Origin: Mycobacterium sp. JS623 | GTDB lineage: Bacteria; Actinomycetota; Actinomycetes; Mycobacteriales; Mycobacteriaceae | Reading direction: 5' to 3' | Assembly: GCF_000328565.1 (NCBI RefSeq) | Contig: NC_019957.1 | Span: forward strand, 248,001 to 312,000 | DNA: 64,000 nt | In this document: positions 36,330-45,409 of the stretch, piece after piece | Layout of the letters: each line of letters starts with the position of its first letter | Position numbering within the stretch: position 1 is the stretch's first letter | The notes under the pieces: model-generated | Told to the model about the DNA's origin: nothing | Database searches by the model: none | What the model saw: the letters and a program-made list of their open reading frames with translations, nothing else | Made by a program: the position numbers and the translations under genes

Positions 36330-38951
36330 ATGGTGCACCGGTGGCCGCTGACGGGCCGCGGGGAAGAGCTTCGCCTCATCAGCGAGACCCTGACAGAAGA
36401 ACATCACAAGGGGATGGTCGTCGCAGGTCTGGCCGGTGTCGGCAAGACCCGGTTGGCACGTGCGGCGACCGAAGCTGCCGCGCATGCGGGATGGGCGGTG
36501 CGCCGTATCGCGGGCACCACAACGGGGCGCCCGGTCAGTCTCGGGGCGTTCGCGCGCTGGGTCGACGACACCGATTCATCGCCAACTCACTTGACGCAGA
36601 AGCTGTTCAGCGGACTGACCGCTGGGGCGGAGGGCGCCCCGCTGTTGGTGTTCGTAGACGACGCCCACCTCCTAGATGACATGTCGGCCATGCTGGTGCA
36701 CCAACTGGTGCTGCAGGATGTGGCCAGCGTTATCGCCACCATCCGCACGGGCGAACCCGCACCCGACGCTGTGAGGGCACTATGGAAGGACGGCTTGCTG
36801 CCACGGCTGGAGCTGCAACCATTGTCGCGCAACGAATCCGACGACCTACTGAACGCCGTCCTTGGCGGCCCGATCAGCACTGACTGCACCGATCGGATGT
36901 GGAAACTGAGCCGCGGCAACGTGCTGTTTCTACATCATCTCGTCGAACACGAACGGGCATCGGGCCGGCTGGTCCGCGTCGACGGCGAATGGTGTTGGGC
37001 GGGAACACCATCGGCGTCGCCGTCGCTGGTGGAACTCGTAGAGCAGCAAATCGGCGCGGTACCCGACGAGATACAGGAAGTCGTTGACCTGGTGGCGATC
37101 GCCGAACCTATCGACCGAGTGCTTTTGGCGGCACTGGCCGACCCGCTGTCCATCGAGGCCACTGAACAACGCGGGCTTATCACCGCACCGTCCGCCTCCG
37201 ACGTCGTCTTCGTCGGACATCCGCTGTATGGCGAGATTCGACTAAGCCAATGCGGGCCCTCGCGGCTGCGACGGCTACGAGGACAAGTGGCCACCGCCAT
37301 GGCACAGGGGAAGGCAGCGGACCCGATTCGGCTGGCGCTGCTGTGGATGGAGTCTGACCTGCCCCCAAATGCCGACATCCTGTCCCGCGCTGCCAACATA
37401 TCGGCCTCACGGCTTGACCTTGCACTCGCCGAGCGTCTAGGCCGGGCCGCAGTGGCCGCCAACGCTAGTCCGGAGGCCAAGCTTGCGCTGGCCCGCATCC
37501 TGGTTCTGCACGACAAAGGCGAGGCAGCCGAGGAACTCCTCGACACCCTCGAAGCGGACGAGGGTGTCACAGCCGGCTTCTTCGACGAAGCGATCGTGCG
37601 CGCAGCGAATCTATTGTGGCCGCAGCGAAATCCGGGGGAAGCCCGCCGCGTCATCGACAGTGCGATAGCCCTCGGCGACGACGACCGTAACCATGCGCTG
37701 CGGACGTTTCTCGCTGTCATCCAAGCTACCGCCGCCGAACCCGACCAAACCATCCGGACAATGGCGGCGGTCGACTACGACCATCTTGATGACTACGGAC
37801 GTGCCGTCGGCTATTCCACCGAAACGATCGCTCTCGGCGACGTCGGCCGCATAGAAGCAGCCAACCAGAGGGCGGCTGCGGGGTATCGCGTACTCGAGGA
37901 GACACCCGAGGAGTACTCGTTTCACGGCACCGGTTTGGCAGAGTTCCACGCCTACGCGCTGCTGGCTGCGGGATATGTGGACCAAGCGTTCGCCATCGCC
38001 GAACGCGAGTACCAAAGTCGCGCCCAGTTTCCCGACATGTCGCGATGGATGGCCATCGCCACCGTAGGCATGGCGGCGCTGGCGAAAGGCGATCTCGCCC
38101 TCGCAATACGGCATCTGGGCCCGGCAAGCAAAGGCCTTGACACTCAAAACGATATCTCTGGCCTGTTGTACCGGTTCAGCATCATGCACACCGAGGCGCT
38201 GGCCCGCTCGGGTCGCATCGATGCCGCGGCCGCCGCTATGGAGGCCACGCGCCAACTTCGACATCCCTCGTTCGCATACGTCGAGTCCGGCTATCTATTG
38301 GCCAGCGCATGGGTGGGCGCAGCACACGGACGGACCGCCGAGGCTCGCCAGTCCGCCTGCCGGGCAGCTGAATTCGCCCGAGCACATGGACAGCCGGCCC
38401 GCGAGGTGCTGGCCTTGCAGACGGCGGTCCAACTCGGCGACGCCGCTGGCTCCGACCGACTAGCCGAATTGGCGAACCAGGTCGACGGGCCAAGGGCGCC
38501 GCTGTCGGCGCAGTACGCGGATGCGTTGGCCCGCGACGACAGTGCCGGATTAGAGGCGGTCTCACGCGATTTCGAGACCATGGGCGATATTCTGGCCGCC
38601 GCCGACGCCTCGGCACAGGCCGCCGCGTCCCACCGGCTGGCCGGCCGGCGGGGCAGCGCGCTCAGCGCAAGCGGTCGTGCGCAGCTGTTGGCAAAGCAGT
38701 GCGGCGGTGCGCTCAGTCCAGCGCTGGTCGCCAGCAGGGTGCCCCTTCCGTTCACCCGAAGAGAGCATGAGATCGCCAATCTGGTGTCGCGTGGGATGTC
38801 GAACAAAGACATCGCCCAAGCCACCTCGTTATCGATCCGCACCATCGAGGGACACATCTACCAGGCCAGCGCCAAGGCCGGCGTGTCCTCGCGATCAGAA
38901 CTGTCGACACTGGTCCGCCAATTCAACGAGGTCGGGGCACCGACGATCTAG
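36330..38951 (+). CDS. LAL-type LuxR regulator with ATPase domain
   Basis: 873 aa. Walker A VAGLAGVGKTRLA lies near 32-44 and Walker B LLVFVDDAHLLDD near 107. The middle is TPR-like helical. The C-terminal LuxR HTH is PFTRREHEIANLVSRGMSNKDIAQATS...RTIEGHIYQASAKAGV (about 810-860). Such large ATP-dependent LuxR regulators respond to unknown ligands. Likely controls neighbouring genes, including the PGRS gene upstream. GTG is not used; the start is an ATG at 36330 after a short gap. Confidence 0.85.
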   Translation: MVHRWPLTGRGEELRLISETLTEEHHKGMVVAGLAGVGKTRLARAATEAAAHAGWAVRRIAGTTTGRPVSLGAFARWVDDTDSSPTHLTQKLFSGLTAGAEGAPLLVFVDDAHLLDDMSAMLVHQLVLQDVASVIATIRTGEPAPDAVRALWKDGLLPRLELQPLSRNESDDLLNAVLGGPISTDCTDRMWKLSRGNVLFLHHLVEHERASGRLVRVDGEWCWAGTPSASPSLVELVEQQIGAVPDEIQEVVDLVAIAEPIDRVLLAALADPLSIEATEQRGLITAPSASDVVFVGHPLYGEIRLSQCGPSRLRRLRGQVATAMAQGKAADPIRLALLWMESDLPPNADILSRAANISASRLDLALAERLGRAAVAANASPEAKLALARILVLHDKGEAAEELLDTLEADEGVTAGFFDEAIVRAANLLWPQRNPGEARRVIDSAIALGDDDRNHALRTFLAVIQATAAEPDQTIRTMAAVDYDHLDDYGRAVGYSTETIALGDVGRIEAANQRAAAGYRVLEETPEEYSFHGTGLAEFHAYALLAAGYVDQAFAIAEREYQSRAQFPDMSRWMAIATVGMAALAKGDLALAIRHLGPASKGLDTQNDISGLLYRFSIMHTEALARSGRIDAAAAAMEATRQLRHPSFAYVESGYLLASAWVGAAHGRTAEARQSACRAAEFARAHGQPAREVLALQTAVQLGDAAGSDRLAELANQVDGPRAPLSAQYADALARDDSAGLEAVSRDFETMGDILAAADASAQAAASHRLAGRRGSALSASGRAQLLAKQCGGALSPALVASRVPLPFTRREHEIANLVSRGMSNKDIAQATSLSIRTIEGHIYQASAKAGVSSRSELSTLVRQFNEVGAPTI

Positions 38952-39243
38952 CCGACACTGCGGGGCAGGCTCTGCCGGACTCGCTCCGCCAACTGCGCCA
39001 ACATCGACATCGCCTCCAGACGCTGGTCGACGGCTTTGTCGATCTGATGGCGTGCCGGGACGGATCATTCAGCTCGATTCGCCCGACCGACTCCCCAACC
39101 GAGCGAGTCAGCGCTGTCGAAGTTCGCCGTCGGACCCATGGTGAGACATGATGAGAAGGGCCTGATCGAGTTGGAAACGGGTGGACTGGAGTTGAGTCGG
39201 TTGCCCTTGAGCTGCGCCTTTGCAGCGAAGATTAACAGCCACG
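38952..39243. other. Gap with a possible minus-strand gene end
   Basis: A 36-codon minus-strand frame ending at 38948 reads HQIDKAVDQRLEAMSMLAQL then AERVRQSLPRSVG and has coding-like composition, but an in-frame stop at about 39060 cuts it off. It may be the relic of a gene lost during the rearrangement. Nothing else is visible. Confidence 0.3.
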
Positions 39244-39283
39244 AAGACACGCCGACTTTTGTCAAAGTAGACAGGCGTGTCTT
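39244..39283. repeat. Nested inverted repeat (strong hairpin)
   Basis: AAGACACGCC pairs perfectly with GGCGTGTCTT 20 bp later; inside, ACTTT-tgtc-AAAGT forms a second stem. It lies 33 bp before repeat copy 2. Could be a terminator, a small RNA element or the end of a small mobile element. Confidence 0.6.
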
Positions 39284-39315
39284 GTCAATCTTTGCTGCAT
39301 CTCGACAACCACGTG

Positions 39316-39375
39316 GAGATGCAATGAAGATTAGCGAGTAGGGCATTCTTGTTTATCTAGCGCGCGCCGGTCTCC
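39316..39375 (+). repeat. Dispersed ~60-bp repeat, copy 2
   Basis: Nearly identical to copy 1 (GAGATGCAATGAAGATTAGC at the start, GCGCGCCGGTCTCC at the end). It separates the PGRS/LuxR sub-block from the DUF3050/CtaB/Idi sub-block. 39376-39772 after it holds no convincing gene. Confidence 0.8.
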
Positions 39376-39772
39376 GTAACCGACTAGCAGCGTTTCAATG
39401 CGCGGTGTGGTGGGTCAGAGGCTTCGCTGCAGCAGCACAGCGCCGCGGTCGGCGGAAACTGTTGGTACTGGCCGGGATACTGCACCGGCCCACAACTTCG
39501 GCGAGCCGATCGCGCTCCATTGATCGTCGGAGCAGGGACGCGAGCCGCGCAACGATTACCCCCTTGGGTCCGTGCTCTTCAAACGAACGCGGTGCGACTG
39601 GGTGACGTAACGCTGTCTGAAAAAGTGAGTGTCGCCCTTGTCGAACATCCCCGGCGGCGGCACCGCCGCGGCGCGTTATTGAACCTCGCGGCGGGCCCGT
39701 TCGTGAACAGAACGAAGCCGCCGCCGCGGGTAGCCACAATGGCGTGGGTCGGGGAGGAAGACAGGGCGAGTT

Positions 39773-40603
39773 ATGTCGTCGGAGGCGTGGGGTAGGACAC
39801 ACCCGGGAGTTGATCTGTTGGCGGCGGTTAGGTCGCCCCGTAGGCGTGTCATCACCCATCCGCTCTACGCCAGCCTCAACACCCGTGCCGCGATCCTCAC
39901 GTTTATGGAGCATCACGTCTTCGCGGTGTGGGACTTTATGTCGCTGCTGAAGTCCCTCCAATCCAACCTGACATGCGTCACAGTGCCGTGGGTCCCCACC
40001 GGGCCGGCCGGCAGCCGCCGCCTTATCAACGACATCGTGCTGGCAGAGGAAAGCGACGAGTTCCAACGCGGTCATATCAGCCATTTCGAGTGGTATGTCG
40101 CCGGCATGGCTGAAGCTGGGGCCGACCATTCTGTCGTCGACCGTTTCATCGATCTGATACGTGCCCAAGAGCCGGTGCCGTGCGCGCTGGAGGATGCCGG
40201 CGTACCGCGTGCGGCGGCGGAGTTCGTCACAGCCACATGGGGTTTCATCGCGTCCGCTCCGGTTCACTGTCAGGCCGCGGCCTTCGCCTTTGGCCGCGAA
40301 GAACTCATCCCCGACATGTTCACCCAGGTGGTCGCCGTCAACCAGGACGGCGGTGGGCTTGAGACGTTCGTTGAATACCTCCAGCGGCATATCGAGGTCG
40401 ACGGCGACTCGCACACCCCGATGGCTATGCAGATGCTCGCCGACCTGTGCGACGAGGACAAGGGCAAGTGGCGCGAGTGCACCCAGACCGCCGGTGCGGC
40501 GCTGGCCGCGCGCTCTCGGCTGTGGGACGGCATCCTCACAGCTATCACCGCTCAGCGCGTTATCGCTCCCACGCGCAACCAGATGTCTGAACCTGCTTCC
40601 TAG
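39773..40603 (+). CDS. DUF3050 protein, heme-oxygenase-like fold
   Basis: 276 aa. The block HPLYASL, then FMEHHVFAVWDFMSLLKSLQ, RRLINDIVLAEESDE and ISHFEWYVAGMAEAGAD is characteristic of DUF3050; the conserved His and Glu residues fit the metal-binding helices of heme-oxygenase-like proteins. Reaction unknown. It is the first gene of a sub-block with CtaB and Idi, which suggests a role in heme or isoprenoid chemistry, by context only. Confidence 0.75.
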   Translation: MSSEAWGRTHPGVDLLAAVRSPRRRVITHPLYASLNTRAAILTFMEHHVFAVWDFMSLLKSLQSNLTCVTVPWVPTGPAGSRRLINDIVLAEESDEFQRGHISHFEWYVAGMAEAGADHSVVDRFIDLIRAQEPVPCALEDAGVPRAAAEFVTATWGFIASAPVHCQAAAFAFGREELIPDMFTQVVAVNQDGGGLETFVEYLQRHIEVDGDSHTPMAMQMLADLCDEDKGKWRECTQTAGAALAARSRLWDGILTAITAQRVIAPTRNQMSEPAS

Positions 40604-40630
40604 CTCGAGACTCTTAGGGCAGTCCGGCGA

Positions 40631-40960
40631 TCAGCTGGTCGACCGACACTCTGGGTCCGGCGAAGAACGGTGTCCAAGTCCGCCTCGGGTTGTTGGGTGG
40701 TCATACCCTGTATCACGCACCCGCCTGTCCGACGGTTTACCGAACCCAACGCGTGCATTGCGGGATTGGGAGCACCGAAATCCATTACGCTGGCGTAAGT
40801 TTCGGCGTGCTGCTACGACATTGATGTTTTGGCCGGCGGCGTCGTCGGCTGAATAGCTCACGACCTCGGTGACTGCATCACCCCATTGATGAATGATGCC
40901 CTCTCGATCAACGGTCACGCTCGCGCGCTGGTCATCAGGAGTCGCCTCGAAAGCGTCCAT
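40631..40960 (-). pseudogene. PAS-domain gene relic
   Basis: The minus-strand frame starts DAFEATPDDQRASVTVDREGII and continues HQWGDAVTEVVSYSADDAAGQ, the first half of a PAS domain as found in mycobacterial redox sensors. After NINVV the sequence degrades (frameshift-like) and ends without the remainder of the fold. Confidence 0.45.
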
Positions 40961-41144
40961 ACCTTGATAACGGTCCGCGCCGGCCGCCAGTTCATCCGTG
41001 CGGTCAACGCGATCACCCTAGCCAGGTCGTTCCCAGGCGCTTCGCAGCAAACAGCTTGTGGCGTCTGACTTTTGAACCCCAGCTACTCGTCATCCGTGTC
41101 ACAAACATTGGGTCGGGCAGTGAAGTAAAGCCGAGGAGACGGAC

Positions 41145-42071
41145 GTGAGCACTCGCGAACGGGCTGACCTATCAACAACTGATCGCGTCCGCGCCAAGCT
41201 GTCTGACTATCTGACCCTGACAAAGCCGCGGATCATCCACGTCGTGATCGGCGCGGTTCCGGCGATGCTGCTCGCCGAGCGCGGCACCGTAGCCCCGCTG
41301 CTGATCCTGAACACGCTTATCGGCGCGACGCTGATGCAGGCCGGGGCCAACACGCTGAACTGCGTTGCCGACGCCGACATCGACAAACTGATGAAGCGCA
41401 CCTCAGGTCGGCCGCTGGCGCGTGCGGCGATCTCGAACCGGCATGCGCTGGCCTTCGGGTTGGCGCTGAGTGTCGCGTCGCTGTCGTGGCTTTGGTGGAC
41501 CACCCACCTGCTGGCGGGCCTGCTGGCCGTTGCCACAATCGCGTTCTACGCGGTTGTGTACACACTGTTGCTCAAAAGACGCACCTCCCAGAACGTGGTC
41601 TGCGGCGGAATTGTGAACGCCATGCCGGTGATGATCGGCTGGTCGGCCGTCACCGGCACCATCGGATGGCCGGCGCTGGGCATGTTTGCGATCATCGTGT
41701 TCTGGACGCCGCCGCACAGCTGGGCGCTGGCGATGCGCCACACCGAGGACTACAGGGCAGCCGGTATCCCGATGCTGCCGGCCGTGGCGACCGAGGCTCA
41801 GGTGGCCAACCAGATCCTCGTCTACACCTGGCTGTCCGTCGTCGCGACGCTGGCGCTGTCCGTGGCCACCGGGTGGCTGTATGCGGCGGTAGCGCTGGCG
41901 GCAGGGGTGTCGTTCCTGATGACCGCGTACGGTCAACGCGCCCGCGCGCATCGCAGTGTGCCGCTGGAGCCGCTACGACTGTTCCGGCAGTCCAACAACT
42001 ACCTGGCCGTGGTGTTCTGCGCGCTGGCGGCGGATTCCGCACTGGCCCTGCCGACACTCCTGGGACACTGA
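41145..42071 (+). CDS. ctaB: Protoheme IX farnesyltransferase, CtaB
   Basis: 308 aa, full length for CtaB. Prenyl-diphosphate site [19 protein letters not shown] and second site [26 protein letters not shown], with eight or nine membrane helices (UbiA fold). Converts heme B to heme O for cytochrome oxidase. CtaB is normally a single housekeeping gene next to the transketolase/tkt region in mycobacteria, so this location in an ESX locus suggests a second copy or a relocated gene. RBS GAGGAG before the GTG start. Idi lies 28 bp downstream. Confidence 0.9.
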   Translation: MSTRERADLSTTDRVRAKLSDYLTLTKPRIIHVVIGAVPAMLLAERGTVAPLLILNTLIGATLMQAGANTLNCVADADIDKLMKRTSGRPLARAAISNRHALAFGLALSVASLSWLWWTTHLLAGLLAVATIAFYAVVYTLLLKRRTSQNVVCGGIVNAMPVMIGWSAVTGTIGWPALGMFAIIVFWTPPHSWALAMRHTEDYRAAGIPMLPAVATEAQVANQILVYTWLSVVATLALSVATGWLYAAVALAAGVSFLMTAYGQRARAHRSVPLEPLRLFRQSNNYLAVVFCALAADSALALPTLLGH

Positions 42072-42099
42072 CCAGCTGACCTCGGGGCTGGTGGGCAGC

Positions 42100-42690
42100 A
42101 TGGCAAACCCGGAACGCGATAGCCCAGTCGTATCCCGCGATGATGAGCAGTTGATTCTGGTGGACAGCGATGACCGCGAGGTCGGCTTCCTGGCCAAGGC
42201 CGATGCGCACGTCGGCGTCGGCACGCTGCACCGCGCGTTCTCGCTGTTCGTGTTCAATCCCGCTGGCGAACTGCTTGTGCAGCAGCGCGCGAACGGCAAG
42301 CGGCTGTGGCCGGGCTACTGGTCCAACACTTGCTGCTCGCATCCGCGCCGTGGGGAGACTATGGACAACACCATCCACCGCCGCCTGCGCGAGGAACTCG
42401 GTCTCACCGCAGAGCTGGGATTTCAGTTCAAGTTCTGCTACCGGGCGCAGTACGACCTGCAAGGGGCCGAGCATGAGCTGTGCTGGGTGTTCGCCGGGAC
42501 CAGCGCCGAGCGACCGCGCCCCAACGTCAACGAGGTCGCGGCCTGGCGCTACGTCACCCCGCAAGCGCTGCGCGGCGAGGTCGCATGCGCACCCGAAACG
42601 TTCACGCCGTGGTTCAAGCTCGCATGGCGGCGCATCCTGCGTGAGCATGCCGTGCCACCGCTGGCGAAGGCGCCGGCTCCCGAAGGCTGA
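42100..42690 (+). CDS. idi: Isopentenyl-diphosphate delta-isomerase type 1
   Basis: 196 aa. Active-site Cys in WSNTCCSHPRRGE, Nudix-like helix RRLREELGL, and the Glu pair region YDLQGAEHELCWVF all fit type 1 Idi. It interconverts IPP and DMAPP in the cytosol and could feed the neighbouring prenyltransferase CtaB. ATG-42100 chosen; GTG-42091 is in frame. Same direction as ctaB with a 28-bp gap, so probably one transcript. Confidence 0.9.
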   Translation: MANPERDSPVVSRDDEQLILVDSDDREVGFLAKADAHVGVGTLHRAFSLFVFNPAGELLVQQRANGKRLWPGYWSNTCCSHPRRGETMDNTIHRRLREELGLTAELGFQFKFCYRAQYDLQGAEHELCWVFAGTSAERPRPNVNEVAAWRYVTPQALRGEVACAPETFTPWFKLAWRRILREHAVPPLAKAPAPEG

Positions 42691-42704
42691 TGGCGTTCGA
42701 CGAG

Positions 42705-43310
42705 TCAACGGGTCAGACCGATTCCCGGTACGAACCGGCCGACGCTGGCGGTGTAGTCCCGGTATTGGTCGCCGTGTATCCCCAGCAAGTACGGCTCTTC
42801 ACTGCTGCGTACAGATACCTCGATCGCCGCGAGGAAGATCGCGAACACTACGACCGCAACGAGATTGGGTGCCAGCAGTGTCTCGCCGAGCATGAACACA
42901 AGCATCGCCGCGAAGATCGGATTACGTACCAGCCTGAACGCGCCAGTGCGCACTAACGTTGTCGACTCGTCGATGTCGACCCCCACGCGCCATGACTCGC
43001 CCATGTCGAGCTGTGCGTGCAGTGTGGCGGCCAGCCCGCACAGGCCGAACGTCAACCCGGCAGCATTGACCCACCGATGATCGAGGATCTGCAGCGGTGA
43101 CACCGCTCCGAGAAGTTGCAGCAGGGGAGCGGCCAGCCCACCCACCATCGCGACGATGAAACCGATCCCGCCGACCAGCCCGAGCAGTCCCAACCGGCGG
43201 CTGATCCCCCGATAACCGGTGGAACCCGTGCGGCGCCACTGCATCCAGCAGCGCCAGCCCAGAGCCAGCACGCCGAAAACGATGTAAAGCACAAGCGCGA
43301 CAGCAGCCAT
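42705..43310 (-). CDS. ICMT/PEMT-fold membrane methyltransferase
   Basis: 201 aa with four or five membrane helices (VALVLYIVFGVLALGW, LLGLVGGIGFIVAMVGGL, AAGLTFGLCGLAATL, LVFMLGETLLAPNLVAVVVF). The C-terminal core TGAFRLVRNPIFAAMLVFMLG and SSEEPYLLGIHGDQYRDYTASVGRFVP matches isoprenylcysteine carboxyl methyltransferase-like proteins (R-x-P then E-E-x-x-L and Y-x-x-Y). Substrate in bacteria unknown. Convergent with idi, stop-to-stop 14 bp; context with isoprenoid genes is suggestive. Confidence 0.75.
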   Translation of the reverse strand: MAAVALVLYIVFGVLALGWRCWMQWRRTGSTGYRGISRRLGLLGLVGGIGFIVAMVGGLAAPLLQLLGAVSPLQILDHRWVNAAGLTFGLCGLAATLHAQLDMGESWRVGVDIDESTTLVRTGAFRLVRNPIFAAMLVFMLGETLLAPNLVAVVVFAIFLAAIEVSVRSSEEPYLLGIHGDQYRDYTASVGRFVPGIGLTR

Positions 43311-43876
43311 CGTGTTTCCCTTCATCCGGCAACACGAAACGCCACCGCTCACAGTTCACACCACCACCACCGACAACACTGCGGGCCCGCCGATGGCAGT
43401 GTCGGCCGCGTCGCTGGCCAGCGTGTGCGCCCCGGTCGACACGGTGTCACCTCTACGGATTCGTGCCGCTGGCGAAGAGCGGACTCATCGACTCCCAAGG
43501 ACTGCGCGACGTGATGGCCCCAATGGCGGTCAACGTGATAGTGGGTTTCGGCGACACACGCCGGCGTGCCGAACGTTCCCTGGCTGCCGCGATGACAGCG
43601 CGCACGTCTGAGCAACAACGCGAATCACGCAGCAGGATCGGGTAACCCGAGCGGTGCTCGGTGCCTACCCCGGGTGGGTGATCACCTCGACGGTTTGCCT
43701 GCTGTCGTGTCGAGCACCGTCATCGAAGGGTGCCTTGAGTGTTGCGGTGAGGTGTCGGCGGTTGACGTTGAAGCCGACGATGGCCAGCGCGGCATACACG
43801 CCGCACAGGATCAGCCGCCGCGCGGTGGAGGTGAATGCTGTTGTTGTTGTCGATACGACCGCCTGTTGTCGCTGGC
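43311..43876. other. Gap with a minus-strand membrane-protein relic
   Basis: Minus-strand frame ending at 43665 reads TSTARRLILCGVYAALAIVG followed by FNVNRRHLTATLKAPFDDG, with one clear hydrophobic helix, but no acceptable start codon is present and the frame runs back into repeat copy 3. Likely a gene fragment cut by the rearrangement. Otherwise empty. Confidence 0.35.
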
Positions 43877-43937
43877 GAGATGCAGTGAAAACTAGCGAGT
43901 AGTGCCTTCTTGATTATCTAGCCCTCAGGACCGTCTC
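43877..43937 (+). repeat. Dispersed ~60-bp repeat, copy 3 (diverged)
   Basis: GAGATGCAGTGAAAACTAGC then GAGTAGTGCCTTCTTGATTA and TCTAGC...CCGTCTCC, about 80% like copies 1 and 2 by eye. It contains the stop codon of the truncated anti-sigma gene and marks the right edge of the CtaB/Idi sub-block. Confidence 0.7.
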
Positions 43938-44421
43938 CATCTCCTCGACCATCGCATCCCACGTCTCCAGCGGGCACAGCCGTGCCGCCGGCGGCGGCAC
44001 CGCAACCGGCGCCCCCGGTTTGAATTGGACCGCGACCAGCACACCTACCACCATGGCCGCGGCCGCAGCAGCGGCCAGCGTCCGTGTCACCAGACGCGAA
44101 CGCCGCCGCCGCCAGTTCACCTTGGCCAGCAGCGACGCCAACAGCTCAGTGCCGCAAGGGCGGCGGCGCCGCGGAAGCGTTTGCGTCGCGCTCGTCGATC
44201 GAGGCGATATAGTCGCGGTCCAACTGCGCCAGCAGCGCCGGCATGCCGCTGAGCTCGCTGACGGCCTCACGGCACGACGGGCAGGCGCTCAAGTGCGCCT
44301 CGAATTCGCGCCGCTCCGAAAATGACAGGGCGCCCAGCACATACGCGGCGTCCCACAGCGCGTACTCGTGGGTGTCGCTGGGCGACGACGACAAGCCGCC
44401 CGGACCGCCGAACGTGCTCAT
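43914..44421 (-). pseudogene. RslA-like anti-sigma factor, frameshifted and truncated
   Basis: From ATG-44421: SSPSDTHEYALWDAAYVLGA, then the zinc-binding HLSACPSC motif and DRDYIASIDERDA, as in RslA. This frame stops at 44146. The continuation GTELLASLLAKVNWRRRR, the membrane helix LAAAAAAAMVVGVLVAV and a short tail lie in another frame to 43914. A one-base indel near 44160 explains it. The extracytoplasmic sensor domain (about 130 residues in RslA) is absent, replaced by a few codons ending inside repeat copy 3. Membrane-bound inhibitor of the SigL-like factor originally; probably inactive. Confidence 0.7.
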
Positions 44422-44582
44422 CGCGTCACCCCAACTCTTCCAGTTTGGTGCCATGCACTAGCACCAACACATGGTCGTCGTCGTCGTTGTCGTAGCGGCG
44501 CACGAAGATACGTCTGGCGCTCGATCCGGTCACCGCGTCTTCGACCTCGGCGGCAGTGCCTGAATGTTGACATTGGAGGTCA

Positions 44583-45227
44583 TCAGTGCCTCGAATTCAA
44601 TCCTTCAGTGAGGCGGGAGATGAGTATGTGAATCAAAGCGTCGAAATCGGCGCGGAAGCCCGGAGTGTCGGAAACGAACGGGCGCTGCATCGACATACCC
44701 AGGAGCACAATTTCGACGAGATGCACTGACTCGTCGATCAAGCCCTTCGGCGCATTTTCACCAACGATAGTACGCAGCACCTGCGCGAATTGCCGACGCT
44801 GAGTATCGCGATAGTCGACGTAGGCAGTCCGCAAGAACTCGTTGTGATTGGCAGCGGCGGCGAACTCGACCATGAACGTGACCGCGGCGAGGTTGTCGAT
44901 GAACAGCGCGTACAGCAGACCGGCCGCCTCGGTCAGGTCATCACGCACGGACACGCCGTGCGACAGTAGGGCCGACGCGGTGGCGAACAATGTTTTAGCC
45001 ATGTCGTCGATCGCAGCCTGAAAGAGTCTTTCCTTGGTTTCGAAGTGATAGTGCAGCAGCGCCGGCGAAACCCCGGCCGTTGCCGAGATCAGCTTCATCG
45101 AAGACTTTTCATACCCATACGCGCGGAAGCACTGCACCGTTGCCGCCAGGATTCGCTGCCGGGCGTCGCCGGCAGTGACCGCGGAACCAGCACTGTCCTG
45201 AGCCTCCGAAACTGCTGCCGTCAACAT
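44583..45227 (-). CDS. TetR-family regulator between sigma and anti-sigma genes
   Basis: 214 aa. HTH in RQRILAATVQCFRAYGYEKSSMKLISATAGVSPALLHYHFETKERLF at about 22-68; the ligand domain is TetR-like without a diagnostic sequence. ATG-45227 is preceded by TGAGGAA. An imperfect 22-bp palindrome lies 28 bp upstream. Its position splits what is normally a coupled sigL-rslA pair, so it is probably an insertion. Confidence 0.8.
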   Translation of the reverse strand: MLTAAVSEAQDSAGSAVTAGDARQRILAATVQCFRAYGYEKSSMKLISATAGVSPALLHYHFETKERLFQAAIDDMAKTLFATASALLSHGVSVRDDLTEAAGLLYALFIDNLAAVTFMVEFAAAANHNEFLRTAYVDYRDTQRRQFAQVLRTIVGENAPKGLIDESVHLVEIVLLGMSMQRPFVSDTPGFRADFDALIHILISRLTEGLNSRH

Positions 45228-45254
45228 CGATTCCTCATCACTCCTGACAGGACC

Positions 45255-45276
45255 ACTGCCTGATCGACCAGTCAGT
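45255..45276. promoter_or_regulatory. TetR operator candidate
   Basis: ACTGCCTGATCGACCAGTCAGT is symmetric at 18 of 22 positions and sits just upstream of the TetR start at 45227, the usual place for autorepression. Confidence 0.45.
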
Positions 45277-45409
45277 CTCCCGCCTCTTAACACGAGTAGC
45301 GATGCCGGTCGGTTCACTTCGGTCCAGCGCCACCGCCAAGCCCCGCCGACACGGGCGACCGTTGGTGGTCCTCGCTCACCTGCGATAACGGTGGCAGGAC
45401 GCCGGAGTT

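Noticed and set aside
44426..44590. Minus-strand fragment reading RRIFVRRYDNDDDDHVLVLVHG between TetR and anti-sigma
   Set aside because: Protein-like but short, without a start or known family; too little to call a gene.
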